Source: Actinomycetota bacterium
Lineage (GTDB): Bacteria > Actinomycetota > Actinomycetes > Nanopelagicales > Nanopelagicaceae
Length of the DNA stretch: 37,184 nt
Assembly (NCBI GenBank): GCA_026392765.1
Contig: JAPLBL010000044.1
Coordinates: forward strand, 1-37,184
Direction: 5' to 3'
Each line of letters begins with the position of its first letter. Within the stretch, counting starts at the first letter, position 1. Below are positions 8,886 through 17,153 of the stretch, piece by piece. Made by a program: the position numbers and the translations under genes. The notes below the pieces were generated by a model, which searched no databases, was not told the DNA's origin, and saw only the letters and a program-made list of their open reading frames with translations.

Positions 8886-9784
8886 GCAAGGTGATCGTTA
8901 TTTGTGGTGCAACAGCCACAGGCAAGAGCGATATTGCAATTGAAGTTGCGCAAGAGCTCGGTGCTGAAATTATCAATGCCGACTCCATGCAGCTCTATCG
9001 AGGTATGGATATCGGAACTGCAAAACTAACTGTTGAAGAACGTAAAGGGATCCCACATCACCTTCTCGATGCTCTAGATGTGAGCGAAGATTCGACGGTT
9101 GCTTGGTATCAAGAGCAAGCTCGCGCTGCGATTACAGAGATCCATGGTCGCGGTAAAGATGCAGTGATTGTTGGAGGTACCGGTCTCTACATCAAAGCAA
9201 TATTGGATGATTTAAGCTTCCCCGATACAGATCCAGAAGTTCGAGCAAAGTTAGAGGCTGAGTTAGCGGAATTTGGAGCAGCTGCACTCTTTACTCGTCT
9301 TGAAGAGTTAGATCCGGCAGCAGCACTTGCTATAGATCGCGCTAATACAAGGCGCGTTATTCGAGCACTTGAAGTTATTGAAATTACAGGTCTGCCATTT
9401 ACTGCAAACCTGCCTCGAGAAGAAAGTTCGCGATATCCCGATGCTCTGCAATTTGGCCTCGTGATGGATCGCGAGCATTTGCGAGAGCGAATTGATCAGC
9501 GCGTGGATCGCATGTGGGATGCGGGATTTGTTGATGAAGTAGATCGATTAATCAGCCAAGGTATTGGTAATGGCAGCACCGCTCAGCGCGCTCTAGGGTA
9601 TGCACAGATCATTGCAATGCGAAGTGGCACAATGACTGAAGAGGAAGCGAAAGAGGATACAAAGCGAGCAAGTAGACAATATGCCCGTCGCCAAGAGACC
9701 TGGTTCTCTCGTGATGTTCGCATTCAGTGGGTTGCACAGCACCAACCTCGTCTTGAAACTATCCTCCAGAAGATAAACTCATAA
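8882..9784 (+). CDS. miaA: tRNA dimethylallyltransferase MiaA
   Basis: MiaA transfers the dimethylallyl group from DMAPP to A37 of tRNA, the step before MiaB. The P-loop GATATGKSD (about 8-16), the [20 protein letters not shown] segment that holds catalytic Asp and substrate contacts, [10 protein letters not shown] (about 100-109) and the C-terminal QTWFSRD-like sequence ([10 protein letters not shown]) are all present. At 300 residues it is typical. Coupled by ATGA to miaB and followed 4 bp later by dapF, it is in the middle of a four-gene operon. Its DMAPP supply would come from the MEP pathway, whose first gene dxs is also in this window. Confidence 0.97.
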   Translation: MSKVIVICGATATGKSDIAIEVAQELGAEIINADSMQLYRGMDIGTAKLTVEERKGIPHHLLDALDVSEDSTVAWYQEQARAAITEIHGRGKDAVIVGGTGLYIKAILDDLSFPDTDPEVRAKLEAELAEFGAAALFTRLEELDPAAALAIDRANTRRVIRALEVIEITGLPFTANLPREESSRYPDALQFGLVMDREHLRERIDQRVDRMWDAGFVDEVDRLISQGIGNGSTAQRALGYAQIIAMRSGTMTEEEAKEDTKRASRQYARRQETWFSRDVRIQWVAQHQPRLETILQKINS

Positions 9785-9788
9785 CATC

Positions 9789-10595
9789 ATGACGCATCCA
9801 GTAATTGGCACATATGGCCACGGAACCGAGAATGACTTTGTCCTCATCTTTGACCCAGAAAATGATGTATCTATTACTGAATCACAGATCGCTGCAATCT
9901 GTAATCGCGCCACTGGAATTGGTGCCGATGGCCTTATCCGCATTGTGAAGAATGACGGCAAATGGTTTATGGATTACCGCAATGCTGACGGTTCAATCGC
10001 TGAGATGTGCGGCAACGGAATTCGTGTCATGGCGAAATATCTTGTCACACGTTCGATTCAACCTGAGGGAATCTTTGCCATTGATACCAGGGCTGGAATG
10101 AAGCATTTGCGCGTGCCAATGGATGGAGATATCTCAGTGAATATGGGTCATGTCACTGATGAAATGGAAGAGATTGAAGCCAGCAATAACGGCCATACCT
10201 GGAGTGGATACAACATCAATGTGGGAAACCCTCATGCGGTTGTCTTTGTGGATTCCTTAGAAGATGTTGGTTCACTTGCTGATGCACCTGCTGTATCTCC
10301 TGTATCCTCATATCCAGAAGGTGTCAATGTTGAATTTGTTGAGATCTTGCCTAACTTTGAAGCAAAGATGCGAGTACACGAACGTGGAAGTGGAGAGACT
10401 CGCTCCTGTGGCACTGGAACATGCGCCGTCGCACTTGCTGCAACCCTAAAGACAAATGGAAAACTTCCATCGCGATGGACCATCTACCCACCGGGTGGAC
10501 GCTTGATTGTTGATATTGATGGCCATTCCAATGCAACCCTTATAGGACCTGCTGTCATTCTTGAAGATCACGACCTCACAAAGTTCTTGGCGTAA
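9789..10595 (+). CDS. dapF: Diaminopimelate epimerase DapF
   Basis: DapF converts LL- to meso-diaminopimelate for peptidoglycan and lysine. It has two-fold related halves. The two catalytic cysteines lie in EMCGNGIRVMAKY (about 76) and in GETRSCGTGTCAVA (about 204). The opening GHGTENDFVLIFD is the normal family start, and ATG 9789 fits it. The length of 268 is slightly short but complete. It begins 4 bp after miaA, and its stop overlaps the hflX ATG (TAATG), so all four genes from miaB to hflX are probably one transcript. This block is conserved across actinobacteria. Confidence 0.97.
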   Translation: MTHPVIGTYGHGTENDFVLIFDPENDVSITESQIAAICNRATGIGADGLIRIVKNDGKWFMDYRNADGSIAEMCGNGIRVMAKYLVTRSIQPEGIFAIDTRAGMKHLRVPMDGDISVNMGHVTDEMEEIEASNNGHTWSGYNINVGNPHAVVFVDSLEDVGSLADAPAVSPVSSYPEGVNVEFVEILPNFEAKMRVHERGSGETRSCGTGTCAVALAATLKTNGKLPSRWTIYPPGGRLIVDIDGHSNATLIGPAVILEDHDLTKFLA

Positions 10596-12067
10596 TGACG
10601 ACTCCTGAGGACGGCTACGACAAGTTATTCGATGAACTCTTACGTGAGAGTGCGCGAGCTGCTGCAGATTTTGATTACGATGAGAGTGATTTTCAAGAAA
10701 ATGATCAACAAGAGCTTTCAGACCGTAATGCTCTCCGTCGCATCAAAGGTTTCTCTACTGAACTTCAAGATATTTCTGAGGCTGAATATCGACAGCTCCA
10801 GTTAGAGCGAGTTGTGTTGGTGGGTGTGTGGACTGAAGGAACTGCTGAGATGGCAGAAAATTCCATGGCAGAGCTCAAGGCACTTGCTGAAACAGCCGGT
10901 TCCGAAGTCATGGATGCACTTATTCAAAGACGCGATAAACCAGATCCTGCAACATATATCGGTTCTGGAAAGCTCATTGAACTTCGTCAGATTGTTGTGG
11001 CAACAGGCGCCGACACCGTTGTCTGTGATGGTGAACTTTCTCCTGCTCAACTACGCACTTTGGAAGATAAGTTAAAGGTCAAGGTTGTCGATCGAGTTGC
11101 GTTGATTCTCGATATTTTTGCTCAGCATGCAAAGAGTAAGGAAGGTAAGGCGCAGGTTGAGCTTGCACAGATTGCCTATCTTCTTCCACGTCTTCGCGGC
11201 TGGGGTGACTCACTCTCGCGCCAGGTGGGTGGTCGCGCAGCGGGGGGAGCAGGTATTGGTGGTCGAGGCCCTGGTGAGACAAAGATTGAAACTGATCGCC
11301 GTCGTATTCGCGACAAGATGGCGAAGTTGCGCCGTGAAATTGCTGAGATGAAAGTATCTCGCGATACGAAGCGTCAAGAACGTAAGCGATTTAATATCCC
11401 ATCGGTTGCAATCGCCGGATATACAAATGCCGGTAAATCATCACTGCTCAATGCGCTGACAGGTGCGGGGGTACTTGTTGAGAATGCACTCTTTGCAACA
11501 CTAGATCCAACTGTGCGTAAGTGTGAAACGGCAGAGGGACGCGTTTATACGCTCTCTGACACTGTCGGATTCGTGCGCCACCTTCCTCATCAATTGGTCG
11601 ATGCCTTTAAATCAACTCTCGAAGAGGTATCTGGGGCAGATCTGATTGTGCACGTTGTCGATGGCTCACACTCTGATCCCTTTGAACAAATTCGTGCGGT
11701 CAGGCAAGTTATTACTGAAATTGGCGGGGAAGACATCCCTGAAATCATCGCAATCAACAAGGTGGATATTGCAAGCCCTGATGTTGTGATGGAGATATTG
11801 CGCAGAGAACCGAACAGTTATGCATTCTCAGTCCGCTCTGGATTTGGCGTTGATGGATTAGTTCATGCAATTGAGAAATCACTGCCACATCCCAGCGTTG
11901 AAATCACAACTGTTATTCCTTATCAACGCGGCGATCTTGTGAGCGCTATCCATGAGCATGGTGAAATCCTCAGTGAAGAACATCTGGCAGAAGGAACGGC
12001 AATCCATGCCTATGTTGATGGTGGGCTGGCTAAAGCGATTGAAATTGCCACCTCAAAGCAGGAATAA
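10595..12067 (+). CDS. hflX: Ribosome-associated GTPase HflX
   Basis: HflX splits stalled or heat-damaged 70S ribosomes into subunits. The N-terminal about 65 residues are acidic and variable (YDESDFQENDQQELSD). The HflX-specific domain follows (TYIGSGKLIELRQ, DGELSPAQLRTLED), then the linker GGRGPGETKIETDRRRI with coiled-coil helices, and the G domain from about 270: G1 GYTNAGKSS, switch FATLDPT, DTVGFVRHLPHQLVDAFKSTLEE and the NKVD specificity motif. A short C-terminal domain ends the 490-residue protein, as in other actinobacteria. Start and dapF stop overlap by one base. It ends the miaB operon; 112 bp separate it from DUF4193. Confidence 0.96.
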   Translation: MTTPEDGYDKLFDELLRESARAAADFDYDESDFQENDQQELSDRNALRRIKGFSTELQDISEAEYRQLQLERVVLVGVWTEGTAEMAENSMAELKALAETAGSEVMDALIQRRDKPDPATYIGSGKLIELRQIVVATGADTVVCDGELSPAQLRTLEDKLKVKVVDRVALILDIFAQHAKSKEGKAQVELAQIAYLLPRLRGWGDSLSRQVGGRAAGGAGIGGRGPGETKIETDRRRIRDKMAKLRREIAEMKVSRDTKRQERKRFNIPSVAIAGYTNAGKSSLLNALTGAGVLVENALFATLDPTVRKCETAEGRVYTLSDTVGFVRHLPHQLVDAFKSTLEEVSGADLIVHVVDGSHSDPFEQIRAVRQVITEIGGEDIPEIIAINKVDIASPDVVMEILRREPNSYAFSVRSGFGVDGLVHAIEKSLPHPSVEITTVIPYQRGDLVSAIHEHGEILSEEHLAEGTAIHAYVDGGLAKAIEIATSKQE

Positions 12068-12094
12068 AGGCGACACGCCGTCGGTTGTATGGTC

Positions 12095-12127
12095 TATACA
12101 GGAGAGAATGCGCAACTATTCGCGCAT
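12095..12127 (+). promoter_or_regulatory. Possible -10 and 5' leader hairpin of the DUF4193 gene
   Basis: TATACA at 12095-12100 resembles a -10. Just downstream ATGCGC (12108-12113) and GCGCAT (12122-12127) form a 6-bp stem with an 8-nt loop at the probable 5' end of the leader. This gene has a real leader with a Shine-Dalgarno, unlike most in the window. No function is known to me; low confidence. Confidence 0.3.
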
Positions 12128-12179
12128 GTCGGGTAACTTCACCCGCTCATAAGAGATCTATGGAAGCGAGGTGATAGCA

Positions 12180-12476
12180 GTGGCAACAGATTACGACACA
12201 CCCAGAAAGACCGACGAGGAGCTTCACGAAGAATCGTTAGAAGAACTCAAAGCTAAGCGCGTTGATGCACAATCAGGACAGATTGATGTTGATGAGGCAG
12301 AAGCTGCAGAGAATCTTGAACTTCCAGGAGCAGACCTTTCGGGTGAGCAACTAGCAGTTCGAGTTGTTCCAGTTCAGTTAGATGAATTCACCTGTTCACG
12401 TTGTTTCTTGATTCATCACATCACACAACTTGCTAAGGGCGAAGGCGCTAAAGCAATTTGTAAAGAGTGCTCGTAA
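12180..12476 (+). CDS. DUF4193 family protein (small zinc-ribbon-like)
   Basis: The sequence MATDYDTPRKTDEELHEESLEELKAKR is the conserved opening of DUF4193, a family widespread in actinobacteria (from memory Rv2699c in M. tuberculosis). I therefore choose GTG 12180, with GAGGTGA 5 nt upstream, over the ORF-track GTG at 12171. The 98 residues are acidic in the first two-thirds. The last third has CSRC and CKEC cysteine pairs around HHITQLAKGEG, which looks like a zinc ribbon. The biochemical function is not established. The 3' end overlaps the convergent DUF3093 gene by 29 bp. Family assignment is confident. Confidence 0.92.
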   Translation: MATDYDTPRKTDEELHEESLEELKAKRVDAQSGQIDVDEAEAAENLELPGADLSGEQLAVRVVPVQLDEFTCSRCFLIHHITQLAKGEGAKAICKECS

Positions 12477-12885
12477 GTTCTTTAGATTTTCTAGAACTTA
12501 CCAACCAATACGGAGTGGAATCACGTTGATCCTTAAGCGTGATTTGCACACCCGTTGACATCCAGAACTTAATCGCTAGATAAGCAGCAGGATCTGCATC
12601 TCGGGTCCGAAGAAGTCTCATCTCATCCTTAGTCAGCAGCTCAACTTTGTCGAGGTATTTCAACTCGATGTGAGCGCGTCCAATGCGCAACTCCTTCTCA
12701 TCAACAGTTATCTCTGAACGAGCCGAAACGGCGATGATGGCTATTCCAACTGTTGCAGCGAGCCAAGCGATGAAGGCGCTCTGATTATCAAAAGCTGCCC
12801 ATATTGCAATAACGAGGGATAGAAAAAGGAAATAGATGAAGGCGAGAAGCCACAGTGGGGGACGTATCACTTCTTTAAAGGCCAC
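12448..12885 (-). CDS. DUF3093 family membrane protein
   Basis: The protein has two adjacent hydrophobic helices near the N-terminus (PPLWLLAFIYFLFLSLVIAIW and AFIAWLAATVGIAIIAV), then a soluble domain with ELRIGRAHIELKYLDKVELL and the DUF3093 signature DADPAAYLAIKFWMSTGVQITL...PYWLVSSRK. The ORF track starts at 12984, but the first 33 codons would run back through the neighbouring thioesterase start. I prefer GTG 12885 (145 residues) because TAACCT stands 7 nt upstream on the minus strand and the family normally starts just before the first helix. Function is unknown. It is convergent with DUF4193 and divergent from the thioesterase. Confidence 0.85.
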   Translation of the reverse strand: MAFKEVIRPPLWLLAFIYFLFLSLVIAIWAAFDNQSAFIAWLAATVGIAIIAVSARSEITVDEKELRIGRAHIELKYLDKVELLTKDEMRLLRTRDADPAAYLAIKFWMSTGVQITLKDQRDSTPYWLVSSRKSKELTSTLYKLL

Positions 12886-12890
12886 GAGCG

Positions 12891-12923
12891 CTAGGTTATC
12901 GTGCAATTCATCAAGTAACCTAG
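12891..12923. promoter_or_regulatory. Mirror-symmetric divergent promoter (DUF3093 / thioesterase)
   Basis: CTAGGTTA at 12891-12898 and TAACCTAG at 12916-12923 form a perfect 8-bp inverted repeat separated by 17 bp. Each arm contains TAACCT reading toward its own gene, ending 7 nt before GTG 12885 (minus) and 6 nt before ATG 12928 (plus). Each -10 therefore sits exactly where the -35 of the opposite promoter would be. Both transcripts would be leaderless and probably mutually exclusive. Confidence 0.55.
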
Positions 12924-12927
12924 CCAC

Positions 12928-13512
12928 ATGAGTCGCGTTGCAAGTACTACGCCTCCTGACGGAGCGCAGATTCCAGAACGCCATCCACTCTCACCAACTA
13001 CCGGATCACAGATTCCATCTCACTTTAAACATTGTTTTGGTTGTGGGGAATTGCATCCAACAGGCCTGCACCTTGTTGCTCATGTCGGACAGGGCGCAGA
13101 TATCACGGCAGAGTTTGTTGTTACCGAAAATCATCAAGGTGCGCCAGGCTTGGCACACGGTGGATTGCTTTCTCTCGCTTTTGATGAAGCACTTGGAAAG
13201 TTGATGTGGTTGCTTCGCGCACCTGCTGTTACTGCTCGTCTTGAAACTGATTTTCTTAAGCCCGTTCCTATCGGGACAAAGCTATACATCACAGCGCGCA
13301 TTACAGGTCAGGTTAACCGCAAGGTGTATTCAGAGGCAGAAGGACGCTTAGGTGGTCCTGATGGTGAGGTTGCAGTCCGTGCTGCATCTCTCTTTGTGAT
13401 TGTGCCAATGAAACACTTCTTGGAAAATGCTCCAGCTGAATATATGGAAGCGCTGCGTAAGAATCCTGAACTTCTCTCCTTTGTCGATCCAGAGTTTGAT
13501 ATCAACCCATGA
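12928..13512 (+). CDS. PaaI-type hotdog-fold thioesterase
   Basis: CFGCGELHPTGLHL (about 36-49) is the characteristic opening motif of this hotdog group, followed by GAPGLAHGGLLSLAFDEALGKLM, which is the active-site helix with HGG and Asp/Glu. The fold suggests hydrolysis of acyl-CoA thioesters, but the substrate cannot be told. The N-terminal about 30 residues are a disordered leader and the C-terminal about 35 residues are an alpha-helical tail (HFLENAPAEYMEALRKN). Its stop overlaps dut (ATGA), so the two are co-translated. The start is supported by the TAACCT element 6 nt upstream. Confidence 0.85.
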   Translation: MSRVASTTPPDGAQIPERHPLSPTTGSQIPSHFKHCFGCGELHPTGLHLVAHVGQGADITAEFVVTENHQGAPGLAHGGLLSLAFDEALGKLMWLLRAPAVTARLETDFLKPVPIGTKLYITARITGQVNRKVYSEAEGRLGGPDGEVAVRAASLFVIVPMKHFLENAPAEYMEALRKNPELLSFVDPEFDINP

Positions 13513-13952
13513 GCGATTTCCAAGTTCTCATTAAGCGTCTAGATCTAGATTTGCCGCTTCCTCAGTATTCAAAGGCCGGAGATGCAGGGGCGGATATCGT
13601 CTCTCGCATCGACATCACGTTAGCGCCTGGTGAACGCGCACTAGTCCCAACAGGTATATCCATCGCACTTCCTGATGGATATGTGGCACTGGTTCATCCC
13701 CGTTCGGGACTTGCCATCAAGCATGGGGTCACCATGGTCAATGCACCAGGCACGGTGGATGCAGGCTTTCGCGGCGAACTTCAATGCATCATGATCAATC
13801 ACGATCCTAAAGAGAGCGTCACCTTTAAACGCGGAGATCGCATCGCACAATTAGTCTTTCAAAAAGTTGAGCGTGCGCAATTTGTCGAAGTAGATGAGTT
13901 GCCAGGTTCTGGTCGAGGCACTGGTGGCTTTGGATCAACGGGGCGCAAATGA
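13509..13952 (+). CDS. dut: dUTP diphosphatase (trimeric dUTPase)
   Basis: Dut hydrolyses dUTP to dUMP, keeping uracil out of DNA and feeding dTMP synthesis. All five trimeric dUTPase motifs are visible: KAGDAGADI (motif 1, about 21-29), PTGI..ALPDGYVALVHPRSGLA (2 and start of 3), NAPGTVDAGFRGE (3, catalytic Asp), RGDRIAQLVFQ (4) and the flexible GSGRGTGGFGSTG C-terminal arm (5). The length of 147 is standard. It overlaps both neighbours by ATGA, sitting between a thioesterase and DUF3159. In mycobacteria dut and DUF3159 are separated by several genes that are missing here. Confidence 0.97.
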   Translation: MSDFQVLIKRLDLDLPLPQYSKAGDAGADIVSRIDITLAPGERALVPTGISIALPDGYVALVHPRSGLAIKHGVTMVNAPGTVDAGFRGELQCIMINHDPKESVTFKRGDRIAQLVFQKVERAQFVEVDELPGSGRGTGGFGSTGRK

Positions 13953-14563
13953 CACAACATGAAGATCGTGACAAAGTTCTAGCTGCCTTCGGTGGTAAGA
14001 AAGGTCTCATCGACTCTGGAATTCCAGCAGTTATCTTTCTTGTTGTTTTCAATGTAACTGATCGACTTAATAGCGCGCTCATTGCCTCCATCGCAATCTC
14101 TGCGATTCTTACAATCTTTCGATTAGCTCGCCGCGACACCATCCAACATGCAATTAGTGGGTTTATTGGCGTGCTTATCTGTGCTTGGTTTGCGAACCGC
14201 ACAGGAAATGCGAGTGATCTCTATATTCCAAAGCTGCTAACCAACCTTGGTTACGGAACGCTCTATCTTGTGGCAAACCTTGTTGGGTGGCCAATCCTTG
14301 GTCTGATGCTAGGGCCAATCTTGGGAGAGAACCTCAAATGGCGAAATCATCCTGAGCGAAAACGTGCATACATACTTGCAAGCTGGTTATGGGTTGCAAT
14401 GTTCTTTACCCGTATCGCTGTGCAGTATCCAATTTATCGCAGTGGAAATGTCAATTTACTTGGAACAGTGAACTTGGCTATGGGTTACCCACTCTTTATC
14501 GCAACCGCATACGGTTCATGGATGGTGCTTAAAAACGCACCCAAACTACCTACTGAGCAATAA
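13949..14563 (+). CDS. DUF3159 family integral membrane protein
   Basis: A soluble N-terminus with FGGKKGLIDSGIPAVIFLVVF leads into about five or six hydrophobic segments. The spacing, the VGWPILGLMLGPILGENLKWR centre and ASWLWVAMFFTRIAVQYPIYR are typical of DUF3159, found almost only in actinobacteria next to ceoB/ceoC. The function is unknown; the location suggests a link to ion homeostasis, but that is context only. At 204 residues it is a little short. It is coupled to dut by ATGA, and its 3' end overlaps the convergent ceoC by 14 bp. Confidence 0.88.
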   Translation: MTQHEDRDKVLAAFGGKKGLIDSGIPAVIFLVVFNVTDRLNSALIASIAISAILTIFRLARRDTIQHAISGFIGVLICAWFANRTGNASDLYIPKLLTNLGYGTLYLVANLVGWPILGLMLGPILGENLKWRNHPERKRAYILASWLWVAMFFTRIAVQYPIYRSGNVNLLGTVNLAMGYPLFIATAYGSWMVLKNAPKLPTEQ

Positions 14564-15209
14564 AGCAGCCCTTAATAAGATCTTCAGCAGTAGCTGATGC
14601 AACAAAGAGAAGTTCATCTCCTGCGATAAATACATCACTTGGCGCTGGTGCAATGACGCGGCCATCACGAACGATTGCTGCAAGGGATGCATCATCTGGA
14701 AGAGTTACTTCTTCAACAGTTTTGCCAATGCATGTTGATGAATCAGGAAGTGTGAGTTCTACAAGGTTTGCTTGCCCTTTTCGGAATGAGAAGAGACGAA
14801 CTACATCGCCAACACTGACTGCCTCTTCTACAAGCGCTGAGATGATGCGAGGAGTGGATACAGCAACATCTACACCCCACGATTGATCAAAGAGCCATTC
14901 ATTCTTTGGGTGATTAATGCGGGCAACAACGCGGGGTACTCCGTATTCGGTCTTCCCGAGTAGTGATGCAACAAGGTTGACTTTGTCATCACCAGTTGCT
15001 GCAACAAGAACTTGGCAGGTGTTGAGCTGTGCGTTATCTAGTGATGCAATCTCACACGCATCAGCCATTAGCCACTCAGCATCTGGGACAGAATCTATTT
15101 TGAGAGCCTTAGGGTCGCGGTCAATAAGAAGGACTTGATGACCATTATCAAGAAGTTCCCGCGCGATAGCGCGACCGACATTTCCAGCTCCAGCAATTGC
15201 AATTCTCAT
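14550..15209 (-). CDS. ceoC: TrkA-family potassium uptake regulatory protein CeoC
   Basis: The N-terminal Rossmann domain (TrkA-N/RCK) opens with MRIAIAGAGNVGRAIARELLDNGH, a GxGxxG NAD(H)-binding motif, with an acidic residue at the end of beta-2 (LIDRDPK). The C-terminal TrkA-C domain covers about 135-215 (VELTLPDSSTCIGKTVEEV, APAPSDVFIAGDELLFVAS). Such RCK proteins gate a membrane potassium transporter by binding nucleotides. It begins 3 bp after ceoB, forming an operon of two related regulators. The channel subunit itself is not in this window. The assignment to CeoC rather than CeoB rests on position and on the adjoining DUF3159. Confidence 0.92.
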   Translation of the reverse strand: MRIAIAGAGNVGRAIARELLDNGHQVLLIDRDPKALKIDSVPDAEWLMADACEIASLDNAQLNTCQVLVAATGDDKVNLVASLLGKTEYGVPRVVARINHPKNEWLFDQSWGVDVAVSTPRIISALVEEAVSVGDVVRLFSFRKGQANLVELTLPDSSTCIGKTVEEVTLPDDASLAAIVRDGRVIAPAPSDVFIAGDELLFVASATAEDLIKGCFIAQ

Positions 15210-15212
15210 TCT

Positions 15213-15872
15213 TTAAGCACCTGGCCCTTGTTTGAGAGCAGTTTCAGCTGCAGCCATCGCATCGTCGCGAATAGTCATGTGAACAAGGTCGCCATCTTGA
15301 AGAACTGTGTGTGGTTCAGGAATGAGACCTTCACCAAGACGAGTTAAGAATGCAACGCGCGCATGGGAGGCGGATTCAAGTTCTGAGATAGGACGTCCAT
15401 ACCAATCGAGGTGAGGATGAACCTCAAGAAGTTGGACTGTGCCTGTTGCATCGCGCCATTCAGAGCGAGCACCACCTGGTGCGATACGGCGCAAGATTTG
15501 ATCTGTTGCCCAGATAACTGTTGCAACTGTTGGAATTCCAAGGCGCTGATAAATTTCCGCACGGCCTGGGTCATAGATACGAGCAACAACATTGGTAACG
15601 CCATAACTTTCGCGCGCAACGCGTGCTGCCAAAATATTTGAATTATCGCCATTACTCACGGCTGCAAAAGCTTGAGCTCCTTCAATACCTGCTTCAAGCA
15701 AGGTGTCGCGATCAAAACCTACGCCAACAATTGTGCGACCCTTGAAATCTGGTCCAAGACGACGAAAGGCTTCTTTTGCTTGATCGATGATTGCAACGGA
15801 ATGGCCAACAGCTTCAAGTTCGATGGCTAAAGATGAACCGACTCGACCGCAACCCATAATCACTACGTGCAC
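15213..15872 (-). CDS. ceoB: TrkA-family potassium uptake regulatory protein CeoB
   Basis: A paralogue of CeoC: TrkA-N with MHVVIMGCGRVGSSLAIELEAVGH (GxGxxG) and AIIDQAKEAF, then SNGDNSNILAARVARE, and a TrkA-C domain from about 135 (VQLLEVHPHLDWYGRPISELE). Two tandem single-RCK subunits replace the fused TrkA of proteobacteria, as in other actinobacteria. The start is GTG 15872; TAAGTT lies 6 nt upstream on this strand and there is no Shine-Dalgarno, implying a leaderless message. It is divergent from the RNA methyltransferase gene, where many actinobacteria carry an APC-type permease in between. Confidence 0.92.
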   Translation of the reverse strand: MHVVIMGCGRVGSSLAIELEAVGHSVAIIDQAKEAFRRLGPDFKGRTIVGVGFDRDTLLEAGIEGAQAFAAVSNGDNSNILAARVARESYGVTNVVARIYDPGRAEIYQRLGIPTVATVIWATDQILRRIAPGGARSEWRDATGTVQLLEVHPHLDWYGRPISELESASHARVAFLTRLGEGLIPEPHTVLQDGDLVHMTIRDDAMAAAETALKQGPGA

Positions 15873-15878
15873 AGGAGT

Positions 15879-15931
15879 AACTTACTACTGCTTGCGAGAA
15901 AAATCTCCCTTACGGCAAACTCGACTAGGCT
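15879..15931. promoter_or_regulatory. Divergent promoter region ceoB / RNA methyltransferase
   Basis: On the minus strand TAAGTT (15879-15884) ends 6 nt before the ceoB GTG. On the plus strand TAGGCT (15926-15931) ends 7 nt before ATG 15939. Both starts lack a Shine-Dalgarno, so both RNAs are probably leaderless. Confidence 0.45.
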
Positions 15932-15938
15932 TAGCTTT

Positions 15939-17153
15939 ATGTCATCCACGAAGAGAACAACCCTGGCAGTAGGGCAGAAAATAAGGGTGACGATAGAGAA
16001 AGTTGCCCACGGTGGCCATTTCATCGCTCGATTTGAAGGTGCAGTCATCTTCGTCAGACATGCAATTCCAGGCGAAGAATGCGATATCGAGATAACAAGC
16101 ACAGGTTCTTCATTTAACCGAGCCGACGTTATTGAAGTCATCACAGCATCCGGTGATCGCGTGAGCGCCCCATGTCGATTCGCACACCGAAGTGGCTGTG
16201 GAGGGTGCGATTTTCAACATATTTCACTTCCTCGGCAACGAAACCTCAAGAGCGATGTGATTACAGAGCAATTCGCACGCATTGCAAAGATGGAAGTTGA
16301 TGTTGAAGTGGAGGAAGTTGCTGGTCCTCTGGGATGGCGAACACGATGCTCTGCAGTCACCACAAAAGCTGGAGCGCTGGGGTTCTATCAAGCCCGCTCC
16401 CACACAATTATCCCTGTCGATGATTGCCGAATCCTCGTTCCGGAAATGCGATATTCAGAACTTGCCCAGCGCGGTGCCAAAGGTGATCAGCGCATTGAAG
16501 TTTCGATTTCCAACACAGGTGAGAGAACCATCGCTACCGCAAACTCTCGCGATGAATCTCCACTGCGAGTCAGTGATGGGCCTGATATCGCTCACTACAC
16601 AGTGGGAGAAAATTCATTTGAAGTAAGCCAGAAATCATTTTGGCAGAGCCATAAAGATGCACCTCGAGTACTTACGGATGCAGTTCTGCAATATGCCAAG
16701 GCGCGTGAAGGCGATCGCGTTCTTGACCTATACGGGGGAGTCGGTCTCTTTGCAGCAAGTTTCTTATCGCTTATCGGCGAAACTGGATCAGTTGTTATTG
16801 TTGAAGGAAGTAAGAACGCAACGGCGGATGCTTCACGCAACTTTGATGGCAAGAGCAATGTTCATATCCACACCGGTGATGTTGCACGGCTCATCACCCG
16901 CTTTTCACAAGCTGATGTCATTGTCTTGGACCCACCTCGCGAAGGTGCAGGTAAAGATGTCATCGCGCACTGTGCCCAGTTGAAACCTCGAACAATCGTC
17001 TATGTTGCCTGCGACCCTGCAGCCCTTGCCAGAGATACCGGATACCTACGTGATGCTGGTTACCAACTCGAATCTATGCGTGCATTCGATCTCTTCCCAA
17101 TGACTCACCACATCGAATCTGTTGCGAAATTTGTGCCAAGTAAGGTATCTTGA
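15939..17153 (+). CDS. Class I SAM-dependent RNA methyltransferase, TrmA/RlmD family
   Basis: The ORF-track start (15867) overlaps ceoB; ATG 15939 (404 residues) fits the -10-like TAGGCT and the usual start before the TRAM domain (about 10-68). Cysteines C79, C87, C90 and C163 (PCRFAHRSGCGGCD, VDDC) match the 4Fe-4S site of RlmD/TrmA relatives. The methyltransferase domain has RVLDLYGGVGLFAASF, VVIVEGSKNA and LDPPREGAG, and the catalytic cysteine is C358 in YVACDPAALARD. It would make 5-methyluridine in rRNA or tRNA, but the target nucleotide cannot be inferred. Its TGA stop lies inside the palindrome upstream of acnA. Confidence 0.9.
   Translation: MSSTKRTTLAVGQKIRVTIEKVAHGGHFIARFEGAVIFVRHAIPGEECDIEITSTGSSFNRADVIEVITASGDRVSAPCRFAHRSGCGGCDFQHISLPRQRNLKSDVITEQFARIAKMEVDVEVEEVAGPLGWRTRCSAVTTKAGALGFYQARSHTIIPVDDCRILVPEMRYSELAQRGAKGDQRIEVSISNTGERTIATANSRDESPLRVSDGPDIAHYTVGENSFEVSQKSFWQSHKDAPRVLTDAVLQYAKAREGDRVLDLYGGVGLFAASFLSLIGETGSVVIVEGSKNATADASRNFDGKSNVHIHTGDVARLITRFSQADVIVLDPPREGAGKDVIAHCAQLKPRTIVYVACDPAALARDTGYLRDAGYQLESMRAFDLFPMTHHIESVAKFVPSKVS

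Noticed and set aside
12886-12984. Longer N-terminus for the DUF3093 protein (ORF-track start 12984)
   Set aside because: The extra 33 residues are not hydrophobic or family-like, run through the divergent thioesterase start, and would put the minus-strand -10 inside the gene.
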